Assembly (NCBI RefSeq): GCF_003999995.1
Contig: NZ_RJAD01000001.1
Location: 744,001 to 808,000 of the forward strand
Length of the DNA stretch: 64,000 nucleotides
Reading direction: 5' to 3'
Source: Microbacterium sulfonylureivorans
GTDB lineage: Bacteria > Actinomycetota > Actinomycetes > Actinomycetales > Microbacteriaceae
Below the pieces are notes generated by a model that saw nothing but the letters and a program-made list of their open reading frames with translations, searched no databases and was not told where the DNA came from. This document shows, piece by piece, positions 44,564 to 54,204 of the stretch; the first letter of the stretch is position 1; the number at the start of each line of letters is the position of its first letter. A program made the position numbers and the translations under genes.

Positions 44564-45484
44564 ATGGTCGTCAGCGCCCTCGCGAACGCCCGCGTACGGA
44601 ACAGGCGCGGTCGGCATCGCACCGCCCTCGGCGGTCCGGTGCAGGGCTGGCTCTACGCCGCCCCCACCGCGATCTTCGTGATCCTCCTGTTCCTGGTGCC
44701 GCTGGCCCTCGTGTTCCAGATGTCGGGCAGCGACTGGCCTCTCATGACGGGCAACCAGGGGCCGAACTTCCCCGAGAACTACGTCGACGCGGTCAACCTG
44801 CGCCTGTTCTGGGAATCGATCCGCTTCACCCTGCTCTACACGGTGATCACGACGGTCATCCTGATCGGGCTCGGGCTCGGGCTCGCGCTCCTCGTGCAGG
44901 AGTCGACCCGCTGGAAGGGATTCCTGCGCACGGCCTTCCTCGTGCCCAGCGCACTGGGCCTGGCCTCGGCATCCCTCCTCTTCTACGTGCTGTACTCGCC
45001 GATCGCCGGGCCATTCGCCGACCTCATGGCGTCGTGGGGGATCACGTTCCTCGGAACCCCTGAGGGGGCGCTGTGGTCGACGATCTTCCTCATCGTCTGG
45101 CGCTACGCGGGGTTCTACATGCTCCTCATGCTCGTCGGTCTGCAGGGCATCCCGGACGACATCTACGAGGCGGCGCGCATCGACGGCGCCTCACGGTGGC
45201 AGACCTTCCGCGACATCACCGTCCCGCTGCTGCGGCCGACGTTCGCCCTCACCACGATCATGTGCGTGACCGGGTCGCTGCTCGCCTTCGAGCAGTTCTA
45301 CATCCTCACCAAGGGCGGCCCCGACAACAGCACGATGACCATCGTCCAGCTGATCTACAACGTGGCCTTCCAGGGGCAGAACAACCTGGGCATCGCCGCG
45401 GCGCTGTCGGTGCTGGTGCTCATCGCGCTCATCATCATCAACGTCTTCCAGCTGCGCGCGTTCCGCCGCCCCGAGGAGAGCTGA
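44564..45484 (+). CDS. Sugar ABC transporter permease, MalF type
   Basis: 306 residues with six predicted transmembrane helices after a basic N-terminus. The ATPase-contacting EAA loop is visible as YEAARIDGASRWQTFRDITV followed by PLLRPT. It pairs with the MalG-type permease that begins four bases after this gene ends. The ATG at 44564 has GAAAGG upstream. Confidence 0.93.
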   Translation: MVVSALANARVRNRRGRHRTALGGPVQGWLYAAPTAIFVILLFLVPLALVFQMSGSDWPLMTGNQGPNFPENYVDAVNLRLFWESIRFTLLYTVITTVILIGLGLGLALLVQESTRWKGFLRTAFLVPSALGLASASLLFYVLYSPIAGPFADLMASWGITFLGTPEGALWSTIFLIVWRYAGFYMLLMLVGLQGIPDDIYEAARIDGASRWQTFRDITVPLLRPTFALTTIMCVTGSLLAFEQFYILTKGGPDNSTMTIVQLIYNVAFQGQNNLGIAAALSVLVLIALIIINVFQLRAFRRPEES

Positions 45485-45488
45485 CGCC

Positions 45489-46382
45489 ATGACCGAGACA
45501 CTGACCCGCAGCATCGTGGCGCCGAAGTCCCGCCCGACCCGCCCTCGGCACGGCCGCAGCCGCGCCGCGCGCATCGCGTTCGGCATCCCCTACTGGGTGT
45601 TCACCGCGGCGCTCGCGGTCATCTTCCTGTACCCGCTGATCTGGACGGGGGTGTCGTCCTTCCAGCCGCTCGCGGGCACCAGCCAGACCGACGGCTGGGG
45701 CTTCGGCAACTACCTCGCCCTCGCCGACTACCAGGCCGGCATCTGGGTCTACCTGGGCAACTCGCTGATCGTGTCCGGCCTCACCGTGGCGCTGACGCTG
45801 TTCATCTCGCTTCTCGGGGGCTACGCGTTCGCGCGCTTCTCGTTCCCCGGCAAGAACGTGCTGTTCCTGGTGACGCTCGCGATCCTGATGGTGCCGTACG
45901 CGACGCTGCTGATCCCGCTCTACGTGATCCTCAACGAGGTCGGCCTGCAGAACTCGCTCGTGGGCGTCGCCCTGGTGATCACGATGTTCCAGCTGCCGTT
46001 CTCGATGTTCATGATGCGCATCTCGTTCGAGTCGATCCCCCGCGAGATGGACGAAGCCGCACTCGTCGACGGATGCTCCAGCTTCGGTGCGCTGTGGCGC
46101 GTCCTGCTTCCCGCGGTGAAGCCGGGGCTCGTGACGGTCGGACTCTTCGCCTTCCTGACTGCCTGGAACGACTTCATGGCGCCGCTGATCCTCATCAGCG
46201 ACACGAACCGGATGACGCTGCCCCTCGCCGTCGCCAACCTCCGCGGCCAGGTGCAGGGCGTCGTCGACTACGGCGCGACCGAGGCGGGGGTCGTCGTGCT
46301 CGCCCTCCCCTGCATCGTGCTGTTCCTCATCCTCCAGCGGCACTATGTCCGCGGTTTCATGTCGGGAGCGTTCAAGGGATGA
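45489..46382 (+). CDS. Sugar ABC transporter permease, MalG type
   Basis: 297 residues, six predicted transmembrane helices. The EAA loop reads MDEAALVDGCSSFGALWRVL, followed by LPAVKPGL. Its stop overlaps the ATG of the downstream GH127 gene (ATGA), linking import with intracellular hydrolysis. Confidence 0.93.
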   Translation: MTETLTRSIVAPKSRPTRPRHGRSRAARIAFGIPYWVFTAALAVIFLYPLIWTGVSSFQPLAGTSQTDGWGFGNYLALADYQAGIWVYLGNSLIVSGLTVALTLFISLLGGYAFARFSFPGKNVLFLVTLAILMVPYATLLIPLYVILNEVGLQNSLVGVALVITMFQLPFSMFMMRISFESIPREMDEAALVDGCSSFGALWRVLLPAVKPGLVTVGLFAFLTAWNDFMAPLILISDTNRMTLPLAVANLRGQVQGVVDYGATEAGVVVLALPCIVLFLILQRHYVRGFMSGAFKG

Positions 46383-48313
46383 CCATGCACACCATCACCC
46401 CGGCGCCGCTGGCGCCCGTCGTCCCCGGCCGTGGCCGGCTCAGGCCGCTCGGCCTCGGCGACGTCCGCATCACCGGCGGATTCTGGGGCGAGCGGCAGGC
46501 GGTGAACGGGCGGGAGACGCTCGATCACATCGGCTCACGACTCGAGTCGGAGGGCTGGCTGCCGAACTTCGACCTCGCCGTCACCGGCGGGCTCGTCGCG
46601 GGCCGCCGCGGCCGGGAGTTCTCCGACTCGGAGGTCTACAAGTACCTCGAGGCCCTGGCGTGGGAGATCGGACGCACAGACGACGACGCGCTCGAGGAGC
46701 GGTTCCGGGCGGTCGCAGCCCGCGTCGCCGCCGCCCAGGAGGAGGACGGATACCTCAACACGAGGTTCGGTCGCGACGGGCAGGCGCCCCGGTGGTCCGA
46801 CCTCGAGTGGGGTCACGAGCTGTACTGCCTCGGGCACCTCTTCCAGGCCGCCGTCGCGCGCGAGCGCACACGTCCGGGCTCCGACGATGGGCTCATCGGC
46901 GTCGCCCGGCGCGCGGCCGATCTCGTGTGCGCCGAGTTCGGGCCCGATGGCCGCGACGCGATCTGCGGCCACGCCGAGATCGAGGTCGGCCTCGCCGAAC
47001 TGGCGCGCGCGACGGGCGACCGCCGGTACCTCGCGCAGGCGCGGCTGTTCGTCGAGCGCCACGGCCGGGGAACGCTCCGCGACATCGAGTGGGGCCGCAA
47101 GTACTTCCAGGACGACGTCGCCGTCCGCGACGCGAAGGTGCTGCGTGGCCACGCGGTGCGCGCCAACTACCTGTCGGCGGGCGCCGTCGACGTGGCGGTG
47201 GATGCCGGCGACACCGAGCTGCTCAAGGCGCTGCGCCGACAGTGGGACCGCACCGTTGCCCGCCGCACGTACATCACGGGCGGGCAGGGATCGCACCACC
47301 AGGACGAGGCGTTCGGCGACGACTTCGAGCTGCCGCCGGACCGGGCCTACTCGGAGACGTGCGCCGGCATCGGCTCGATCATGTTCACGTGGCGGCTGCT
47401 CCTCGCGGGCGCCGACGCGCGTCACGCCGATCTGATCGAGCGGACGCTCTACAACGTCGTGGCGACCTCCCCGTCGCCCGACGGTCGCTCCTTCTATTAC
47501 GCGAACACCCTGCACCAGCGGGTTCCCGGCGTCCCCGCCGACCCGGACGGCACGTCGCCCCGCGCATCGTCGTCGCTGCGAGCCCCCTGGTTCGAGGTCT
47601 CGTGCTGTCCGCCGAACGTCGCGCGCACGCTCGCGAGCCTGGACGCCTACCTGGCCACGGCGGACTCGGACGGCATCCAGCTGCACCAGTACGCCCCGGC
47701 TTCGATCCGGACGACGCTCGACGACGGGCGCCCGGTCGCCTTCGAGGTCGACACCGCGTATCCCGCGGACGGCCGCGTCGTGGTGACGCACACGACCGAC
47801 TCCGACGCGCCCTGGACCCTCAGCCTGCGCGTGCCGTCCTGGGCCGCGGGAGCGACGCTGCGCGTCGTCGCGGCGGACTTCGTGCAGCAGCGCTCGGTGG
47901 ATCCCGGCATGGTCGAGATCCGTCACGCCTTCCGCGCGGGCGACGTCGTGCAGCTCGACCTGCCGATGGCGCCCCGGGTGTCGGAGCCCGACGGACGCAT
48001 CGACGCCGTGCGCGGCTGCATCGCCGTCGAGCGCGGCCCCGAGGTGCTCGCGCTGGAGTCGATCGACCTCGCGCCCGCGGGGGTCGACGACGTCGGCCGG
48101 GTGGGGATCGTCGCCGGGGCGGACCCGGTCGAGCGCGACGGCCGGGTGTGGATCACCGTGTCGCGCCTGCCGCTCGAGGACGGGCGCTGGCCGTACGGCG
48201 AAGAGCCGGACGAACGGGGTGCCGCGATCGCCGAAGTCGCGCTCGTGCCGTACCACGAGTGGGCGGAGCGCGGTCCGTCGACCATGCGCGTGTGGATCCC
48301 GGAGGCCCCCTGA
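46379..48313 (+). CDS. Intracellular GH127 beta-L-arabinofuranosidase, HypBA1-like
   Basis: 644 residues from the ATG at 46379 (overlapping the permease stop); an ATG at 46385 has better spacing to AAGGG and is possible. No signal peptide. The sequence has the compact GH127 layout: GGFWGERQAVN near the start, TYITGGQGSHH, then Glu326-Thr-Cys328 (YSETCAG) and Cys409-Cys410 (SCCPPNVART). These correspond to the four zinc/nucleophile residues of B. longum HypBA1 (Glu338, Cys340, Cys417, Cys418). A C-terminal beta-sandwich follows. It is expected to split imported beta-1,2-arabinooligosaccharides to L-arabinose, feeding AraA. Co-translation with the importer supports this. Confidence 0.92.
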   Translation: MTMHTITPAPLAPVVPGRGRLRPLGLGDVRITGGFWGERQAVNGRETLDHIGSRLESEGWLPNFDLAVTGGLVAGRRGREFSDSEVYKYLEALAWEIGRTDDDALEERFRAVAARVAAAQEEDGYLNTRFGRDGQAPRWSDLEWGHELYCLGHLFQAAVARERTRPGSDDGLIGVARRAADLVCAEFGPDGRDAICGHAEIEVGLAELARATGDRRYLAQARLFVERHGRGTLRDIEWGRKYFQDDVAVRDAKVLRGHAVRANYLSAGAVDVAVDAGDTELLKALRRQWDRTVARRTYITGGQGSHHQDEAFGDDFELPPDRAYSETCAGIGSIMFTWRLLLAGADARHADLIERTLYNVVATSPSPDGRSFYYANTLHQRVPGVPADPDGTSPRASSSLRAPWFEVSCCPPNVARTLASLDAYLATADSDGIQLHQYAPASIRTTLDDGRPVAFEVDTAYPADGRVVVTHTTDSDAPWTLSLRVPSWAAGATLRVVAADFVQQRSVDPGMVEIRHAFRAGDVVQLDLPMAPRVSEPDGRIDAVRGCIAVERGPEVLALESIDLAPAGVDDVGRVGIVAGADPVERDGRVWITVSRLPLEDGRWPYGEEPDERGAAIAEVALVPYHEWAERGPSTMRVWIPEAP

Positions 48314-48447
48314 GAGCCGTCCAGGCTCCTGCCCGACGCCTCCGATAGACTGGGGGCACCATCCCCGATGTGTATCTACCTGGCCCGACGCGGACCAAGG
48401 CGGCACGAGTTGCCGCGAATCGCGGCGGACACACACAGGAACCTCCG

Positions 48448-49671
48448 ATGCACACCACTCTGGCCGCACCGCGCCGCACGAGTCTCGTCCGCGAGACCGG
48501 CTTCGCCTATTTCCCGATCGCGCTGATCGCCCGGCTGCCGTTCGCCATGATGGTGGTCGGCATCCTGACCCTCGTGGTCTCGGCGCGCGGGTCGCTCGCG
48601 CTCGGCGGCCTGACCTCGGCGATGACGGGCCTCGGCACCGCGCTCATCGGGCCGCTGCTCGGCGCCGCCGCCGACCGCTTCGGCCAGCGCCGGGTGCTCC
48701 TGATCTCGGGAACCGTCAACAGCGTGCTCCTCCTCGCGATCGCCTGGCTGGCGTTCGCGTCGGTGCCGGATGCCGCGCTCCTCGCCGTCGCGTTCCTCAT
48801 CGGCGCGTCGATGCCGCAGGTCGCTCCGCTCTCGCGCAGCCGACTCGTGGGGATCATCGGCCGCACCTTCTCGAAGGATCGCCGCGAGTCCGTCGTGGGG
48901 GGCACGATGGCGTACGAGTCGGCCGCCGACGAGATCGTCTTCGTCTTCGGACCGGTGATCGTCGGCCTCCTCGCGACCACGATGAGCCCCGCGGCCCCGG
49001 TCATCGGCGCCGCCGTGCTGGCGCTCGTGTTCGTCAGCGCGTTCGCGCTCCATCCGACCGCCGCCGTGTCCGCGGCGGCGGGCGCCGCGAAGCCGCCGCA
49101 GGCGCCGGCGCGAGAGCTGGCGCGTCCCGCGCTCCTGACCACCGTCGTCGGCGCACTCGGCATGGGGCTCTTCTTCGGCGCGATGCTGACCTCGCTCACG
49201 GCGTTCATGGCCGAGCGCGGCGCACCCGAGCAGGCCGGCCTCGTCTACGGCGCGATGGGGATCGGCTCCGCGGCGCTCGCCCTGGGCGTCGCTCTCTTCC
49301 CGGCTCGATTCACCCTCACGGCGCGCTGGCTCGTCTTCGCCGGGATCCTCGTCGCCGGCACGCTCGCGCTCCCCTTCGTGCACAGCGTCGGCGCGATGAC
49401 CCTCTGCCTCCTGGTGATCGGCATCGGCATCGGCCCGACGCTCGTCACGCAGTACAGCCTCGCCGCGGGGCGCAGCCCGCTCGGCCGCTCGGCGACCGTC
49501 ATGACGATGCTCGGCTCGGGCATCGTCGTCGGCCAGTCGGCGGCATCCGCTGTCACCGGCCTCGTCGGCGAGGCCGCCGGAGCGCAGGCAGCGCTCGTCG
49601 CGCCGATCGCGGCCGCCGCCGTGGTGCTGGGGGCGGGCGTGGTCAACGCAGGCTTGTCGCGTCGCGGCTGA
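48448..49671 (+). CDS. MFS transporter
   Basis: 407 residues with about twelve hydrophobic segments and the MFS loop motif GAAADRFGQRRVL between helices 2 and 3. A Pro/Ala-rich central loop (around 220) separates the halves. It lacks sugar-symporter signatures; drug or metabolite export is typical of this kind. The ATG at 48448 follows AGGAACCTCCG. It stands alone, with 134 bases from the GH127 operon. Confidence 0.85.
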   Translation: MHTTLAAPRRTSLVRETGFAYFPIALIARLPFAMMVVGILTLVVSARGSLALGGLTSAMTGLGTALIGPLLGAAADRFGQRRVLLISGTVNSVLLLAIAWLAFASVPDAALLAVAFLIGASMPQVAPLSRSRLVGIIGRTFSKDRRESVVGGTMAYESAADEIVFVFGPVIVGLLATTMSPAAPVIGAAVLALVFVSAFALHPTAAVSAAAGAAKPPQAPARELARPALLTTVVGALGMGLFFGAMLTSLTAFMAERGAPEQAGLVYGAMGIGSAALALGVALFPARFTLTARWLVFAGILVAGTLALPFVHSVGAMTLCLLVIGIGIGPTLVTQYSLAAGRSPLGRSATVMTMLGSGIVVGQSAASAVTGLVGEAAGAQAALVAPIAAAAVVLGAGVVNAGLSRRG

Positions 49672-49740
49672 CGACGCCGGTCGCGACCACCCGAGCGTGT
49701 GCGCCGACGGATGCCGCGGCATCCGTCGGATGATCGGCAC

Positions 49741-50082
49741 ATGACCCGCCACTGGAGCCCGCTCGCCGTCGTCTACCTGTGTCTCGCCGCGGCCGGGCTC
49801 GTGGGCACGTGGTGGTTCAACGTCCTCGCGATCGTGCAGCTGCGTGATTTCGTCGGAGACCTGCTCACGAGCGGCCCCGCGGTGTCGTCGATCGGCGTCG
49901 ATCTGCTGGTCGTGGCCGTGGCCGGAAGCGTCTTCGTCATCGTCGAGGCCCGGCGCCTCGGGATGCGGCTCGGGTGGCTCTACGTCGTGGGCGCAGCGGT
50001 CACCGCCTTCGCCTTCACCTTCCCGCTGTTCCTCGCGATGCGCGAGCGCCGGAAGACCGAGCTCGGCGCTTCGCCGCCCTAG
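49741..50082 (+). CDS. DUF2834 small membrane protein
   Basis: 113 residues with three predicted transmembrane helices. The N-terminal WSPLAVVYLCLAAAGLVGTW and the later WWFNVLAI segments match DUF2834 proteins, whose role is unknown. It ends RERRKTELGASPP. Neighbouring genes give no hint. Confidence 0.75.
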   Translation: MTRHWSPLAVVYLCLAAAGLVGTWWFNVLAIVQLRDFVGDLLTSGPAVSSIGVDLLVVAVAGSVFVIVEARRLGMRLGWLYVVGAAVTAFAFTFPLFLAMRERRKTELGASPP

Positions 50083-50092
50083 GCGATGCGGG

Positions 50093-50311
50093 TCAGAGCG
50101 CGGCGATGCGCGTCGTGAGCTCGCTCAGAGTCTCGGAGGGGAGCTGACTGCCCGCCATCTTCAGCACGGCGGCGGCGGGCATGCCCTTGGCGAAGCCGAT
50201 CATCGGGTGTTCGGGCAGCTCGGGCACCAGTTCGACGATGATCCCGCGCGCCTCCGGATCGTCGAGCAGCTGCCCGAGCGTCGTGGTGTCGAGGTCGTAC
50301 TTGCCGGCCAT
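50093..50311 (-). CDS. Small hypothetical protein, 72 residues
   Basis: MAGKYDLDTTTLGQLLDDPE at the start, then an acidic, Leu/Pro-rich sequence with HPMIGFAKGMPAAAVLK. No signal peptide or membrane helix. The pattern (LGxLLDDPEARxIIxxxxPxLxxHPxxxxAxGM) resembles a small C-terminal extension I recall from some glycoside hydrolases, here free-standing. GGGAGAG precedes the ATG. It is 39 bases downstream of the gluconokinase gene, probably co-transcribed. Confidence 0.65.
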   Translation of the reverse strand: MAGKYDLDTTTLGQLLDDPEARGIIVELVPELPEHPMIGFAKGMPAAAVLKMAGSQLPSETLSELTTRIAAL

Positions 50312-50350
50312 GTGCTCTCCCTCGTGGGCCCGGCCGCGGTGCCGGGGTCG

Positions 50351-50866
50351 CTACAGGATGTCAGAGTTCGCGGCATCCGCCCAGCGCGCCGAGGCCTCCG
50401 CCACGATCGCGTCCACCGGCGCGTCGATCGAGACGACCACTCCTGGCTCGTCGGCCTCCAGCGGCTCGAGCGCCGCGAGCTGCGAGGCGAGGAGCGACGG
50501 CGGCATGAAGTGGTCGGTGCGGGCGTTGATCCGGGCCGCGAGCAGTTCGGGCGAGCCGTCGAGCTGCACGAAGAAGACATCGCCACCGGCCCGGCGCAGC
50601 GTGTCGCGGTAGTAGCGGCGCAGGGCCGAGCACGCGACGACCGCGAGCCGGTCCTGCGCGGTCTCCGCGGCCATCGCCTCGCCCACGACGCGCAGCCACG
50701 GCATCCGGTCGTCGTCCGTCAGCGGGATGCCGGCCGCCATCTTCGCCACGTTCGCGGCGGGATGGAAGTCATCGGCATCGAGGTACGCGCCGCCCAGTTC
50801 GGCGGCCAGCGCGATCGCGACCGTCGACTTGCCGGACCCGGCGACCCCCATCACGACAAGCGGCAC
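50351..50866 (-). CDS. gntK: Gluconokinase, GntK type
   Basis: 171 residues, the usual length for GntK. Walker A GVAGSGKST at the N-terminus, the substrate-side motif DADDFHPAANVAKMAAGIPL, LTDDDRMPWL, ACSALRRYYRDTLR and the Arg-rich lid region. It phosphorylates D-gluconate to 6-phosphogluconate. It follows the rhamnose-type binding-protein gene but is separated by a hairpin, so expression may be partly independent. Confidence 0.92.
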   Translation of the reverse strand: MPLVVMGVAGSGKSTVAIALAAELGGAYLDADDFHPAANVAKMAAGIPLTDDDRMPWLRVVGEAMAAETAQDRLAVVACSALRRYYRDTLRRAGGDVFFVQLDGSPELLAARINARTDHFMPPSLLASQLAALEPLEADEPGVVVSIDAPVDAIVAEASARWADAANSDIL

Positions 50867-50938
50867 GGGTGTCTCCTCAGATCAGGTGGACGGATGCCTC
50901 GTCCTCGCCTCCAGGCTATCGAGGCGTGCCGAGACGAC

Positions 50939-50975
50939 CGAGCGCCCGGCCCGCGTGATGCGGACCGGGCGCTCG
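50939..50975 (-). terminator. Terminator hairpin after the rhamnose-type binding-protein gene
   Basis: Perfect 11-base arms CGAGCGCCCGG / CCGGGCGCTCG, just beyond the stop at 50989 and before the gluconokinase start. Confidence 0.72.
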
Positions 50976-50988
50976 AGGGCGCTTCGAC

Positions 50989-52041
50989 TCAGAAGTCGAA
51001 GTCGCCGATGTTGTCGGCGTTGAACTCGTACGGGTCGCCGAGGAGGACGCCGGCGTCGGGGCCGACCTCGAACGTGCCCAGCTCGCCGGCTTCGAACGTG
51101 TCGCCTTCCTCGCCGGTGATCTCACCGGTGATGAGGGCCTGCGCCGCGTACGCGGCGAGGTATCCGAGGTCGGCCGGGTTCCACAGCGCGAACGCGGTCA
51201 CGGTGCCGTCCTCGACGTACTCGCGCATCTGGTTCGGGGTGCCGAGGCCCGTCAGCGCGACCTGGCCCTTGTACTCCGAGGTCGACAGGTAGCGGGCCGC
51301 GGCGGCGATGCCGACCGTGGTGGGCGAGACGATGCCCTTCAGCTCCGGGTAGGTCTGCAGCAGCGCCGCGGTCTTGTCGAACGACGTCTGGTCGTCGTCG
51401 TCGCCGTAGACGACCTCGACGAGCTCCACGTTCGGGTGGTTCGCGGCCAGCTCCTCCTCCATCATCTCGATCCACGCGTTCTGGTTCGTCGCGTTCGCCG
51501 ATGCCGACAGGATCGCGATCTGACCCTCGTCGCCGATCTGCTCGGTGATCAGGTCGACCTGGACCTTCGCGATGCCCTCCGCGGTGGCCTGGTTGATGAA
51601 CAGGTCACGGCAGTCCGGGTTGGTGTCGGAGTCGAACGTGACGACCTTGACACCGGCCGAGCGGGCCTCGTCGAGCGCGTCGCAGATCGCCTCGGGGTCG
51701 TTCGCCGAGACGATCAGACCCCCGGCGCCCTGCTGCGCCGCGGTCTGGATGTACTGCACCTGCGAGGTCGGGGTCGCCTCGGTCGGGCCGACCTCCTCGA
51801 ACGTGCCGCCGAACTCCTCCGTGGCCAGCTCCGCACCACCCGTCGAGGTGTCGAAGTACGGGTTGCCCAGGTTCTTGGGCAGCATCGTGATCGACAGGCT
51901 CGCGTCGCCGCCATCCCCGCCGTCCGTCGCCTCGCCACCCGAACCGCCACCGGCACAACCGGTCGCGACGAGGGCGACCCCGACGGTGAGGGCGGCCGCG
52001 GCCAGTGCCACGCGCCCCTTGCGCTGAAGTCCGAACATCAT
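50989..52041 (-). CDS. rhaS: Rhamnose-binding lipoprotein, RhaS type
   Basis: 350 residues. Lipobox VATGC after a hydrophobic signal. The mature N-terminus MLPKNLGNPYFDTSTGGAEL and the blocks VGPTEATP, IVSANDPEAICDALDEAR and VVTFDSDTNPDCR are characteristic of rhamnose ABC binding proteins. The ATG at 52041 is followed by a second ATG; AAGGAAGGA precedes. It is the last of the four transporter genes, a less usual order. No rhamnose catabolic gene is in the window. Confidence 0.88.
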   Translation of the reverse strand: MMFGLQRKGRVALAAAALTVGVALVATGCAGGGSGGEATDGGDGGDASLSITMLPKNLGNPYFDTSTGGAELATEEFGGTFEEVGPTEATPTSQVQYIQTAAQQGAGGLIVSANDPEAICDALDEARSAGVKVVTFDSDTNPDCRDLFINQATAEGIAKVQVDLITEQIGDEGQIAILSASANATNQNAWIEMMEEELAANHPNVELVEVVYGDDDDQTSFDKTAALLQTYPELKGIVSPTTVGIAAAARYLSTSEYKGQVALTGLGTPNQMREYVEDGTVTAFALWNPADLGYLAAYAAQALITGEITGEEGDTFEAGELGTFEVGPDAGVLLGDPYEFNADNIGDFDF

Positions 52042-52105
52042 TGTTTCCTTCCTTGGTGCAGTCTGCGGATGCGTAGCTGCGGTGGTGTGTGGTGCTCTGG
52101 GGCGA

Positions 52106-53167
52106 TCACGACGGGTCTGATGACGCGTCGGCTCGCCCCTTCCTCTTCCCGATGGCGGAGGCCCTCCGGACCTGGAGCCATGCGAGCAGGCTGGACGAGA
52201 CCACGGAGACGATGAGGAGCAGTCCCGTGATGACGTTGATGATGTCGCTCGACACGCTCGCGAGGCGCAGTGCGCTGCCGAGCGTGCCGATGAGGAGGAC
52301 GCCGGCGATCACGCCGTGGAGCGCTCCGCGGCCGCCGAAGATCGAGACGCCGCCGAGGAGCACTGCCGCGATGACCTGCAGCTCCATGCCCATGGCGTTG
52401 TCGCCGCGGGCGTTCGAGTAGAGGAGCGTGAAGTACACCCCGGCGAAGCCGGAGACGGCGCCGCTGACGACGAACAGCAGGAACTTGGTGCGGCCGACGT
52501 CGATGCCGGAGAACGCCGCAGCCTCCTTGCTCAGTCCGATCGCGTAGAGCGAGCGGCCGAACGGGGTGAAGTGCAGGACCACCGCGAAGATGATCGCGAG
52601 CACCACGAACGGGATCATGATCATCGGGATCGGGGTGCCGGGGAGGTTCGCCTTCGCGAGGTCGGTCCACTCCTCGGGGAACTCGGTGATCGCCGTCGTT
52701 CCGAGCAGGCCCACGGCGATGCCGCGGAAGAGAGCCAGCGTGCCGATCGTGACGGCGAGCGAGGGCAGTCCGACGACGGTGATGAGGAACCCGTTGAACG
52801 CGCCGGCGATGGTCCCGACGAGGACGGCGACGAGCGCGGCGAGCGGGAACGGCACACCTGCCTGAGTGAGGATGCCCGTCATGACGCTCGACAGGCCGAC
52901 GATGCTCGCGACCGAGAGGTCGATCTCCTCCGTGATGATGATGAGCGTCATGGGGAGCGCGATCAGCAGGATCGGCGCGATGTCGCGCAGCAGGTAGGTC
53001 ACGGTGAGCGGGCTGTCGAAGTTCCGCACCGTCGCAAGGGCGACGACGATCACCAGGATCAGGATCGCGATGATCGCCGACTCCCGGGTGAGCAGGACCC
53101 GACGCCAGGCGGGCTTCGCGTGGGCCTTGTAGGTGCGCGCGGGCGCGGCATCCGTCAGAGCGGTCAT
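52106..53167 (-). CDS. rhaQ: Rhamnose-type ABC transporter permease
   Basis: 353 residues, RbsC-class, with about ten hydrophobic spans. The signature segment TEEIDLSVASIVGLSS and the ATPase loop MELQVIAAVLLGGVSIFGG are visible. The start at 53167 is fixed by an ATGA overlap with the preceding permease, although the frame stays open upstream. The RhaP versus RhaQ name between the two permeases is by order only. Confidence 0.85.
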   Translation of the reverse strand: MTALTDAAPARTYKAHAKPAWRRVLLTRESAIIAILILVIVVALATVRNFDSPLTVTYLLRDIAPILLIALPMTLIIITEEIDLSVASIVGLSSVMTGILTQAGVPFPLAALVAVLVGTIAGAFNGFLITVVGLPSLAVTIGTLALFRGIAVGLLGTTAITEFPEEWTDLAKANLPGTPIPMIMIPFVVLAIIFAVVLHFTPFGRSLYAIGLSKEAAAFSGIDVGRTKFLLFVVSGAVSGFAGVYFTLLYSNARGDNAMGMELQVIAAVLLGGVSIFGGRGALHGVIAGVLLIGTLGSALRLASVSSDIINVITGLLLIVSVVSSSLLAWLQVRRASAIGKRKGRADASSDPS

Positions 53168-54204
53168 CGGGTCTCCTCCCTCTGTGCGATGAGTCGTCGG
53201 TGCTGGCGGACCGCGAGCACCCGGTCGAGAACGATGGCGCCGAGGATCAGCACGCCGACCACGGCGCGCTGCCAGAAGTCGTCGATCCCGAGGATCGGCA
53301 GGGCGCGGTTGATCGTCAGCAGCAGGAACGCGCCGATCGCCGCGCCCCACACCGTGCCGACGCCGCCCGAGATCGCGACGCCGCCGATCACGGCCGCGCC
53401 GATCGCCTGCAGCTCCCAGCCGAACCCGGCGCCCGAGCTGACGGTGCCGTAGCGCGCGGCGTAGAGCACCCCGGCGAGCCCGGCGAGGGCGCCGCTGGTG
53501 ACGAAGGCGCCGATCACCCGACGGGTGACGCGCAGGCCGTAGAGGTGCGCGGCGGCGGGGTCGGATCCGATGGCGTAGAGCTCGCGGCCGCTGCGGAGGT
53601 TCCGCAGATACCAGGCGGCGACGACGAGCACCACGACGGCGATGATCGTGAGGATCGGGATGCCGAGGATCCGATCGGTGCCGAGGGCGCGGAAGTCCGG
53701 CGGCAGATCCGACGCGTTGATGCGGTCGCTGCCGGTCCAGGCGACGTTGATGCCGCGGTAGACATACATCGTGCCGAGCGTGATCACGAGGGCGGGGACG
53801 CGGGCGAACGCGACGAGCGAGCCGTTGATGAGTCCTAGGAGACCGCCGAGGAGGACGCCGCCCACGAAGACCCCGATGAGCGGGATGCCCGGGATGTCGA
53901 TGAACAGGCGCCCGGTCAGGTAGGCGGTGAGTCCGACGATCGAGCCGACCGACAGGTCGACGTTGCGCGTGATGATCACGATCGCCGATCCGACCGCGAC
54001 GAGCAGGAGGAGCGACGGGGTGAGCAGCAGGTCGCGGAACCCGTCGCCGGAGAACAGGAACGTCGGGTTGCTGATGGTCGCGAACAGGATCACGAGGAGG
54101 AGGGCGACGAGGATGCCCGTCTCCCGCGCGGTCGCGATGCGCTTGACGAGCTTGGATGCCGCGCTGGAGCCCGGCTGCACGGTGGGCGTGACGGTGGCGG
54201 TCAT
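53164..54204 (-). CDS. rhaP: Rhamnose-type ABC transporter permease
   Basis: 346 residues, RbsC-class. [20 protein letters not shown] and [19 protein letters not shown] mark the conserved membrane and ATPase-contact segments. It starts at 54204 with an ATGA overlap with the ATPase gene and overlaps the next permease likewise, so the whole transporter is translationally coupled. Confidence 0.85.
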   Translation of the reverse strand: MTATVTPTVQPGSSAASKLVKRIATARETGILVALLLVILFATISNPTFLFSGDGFRDLLLTPSLLLLVAVGSAIVIITRNVDLSVGSIVGLTAYLTGRLFIDIPGIPLIGVFVGGVLLGGLLGLINGSLVAFARVPALVITLGTMYVYRGINVAWTGSDRINASDLPPDFRALGTDRILGIPILTIIAVVVLVVAAWYLRNLRSGRELYAIGSDPAAAHLYGLRVTRRVIGAFVTSGALAGLAGVLYAARYGTVSSGAGFGWELQAIGAAVIGGVAISGGVGTVWGAAIGAFLLLTINRALPILGIDDFWQRAVVGVLILGAIVLDRVLAVRQHRRLIAQREETR

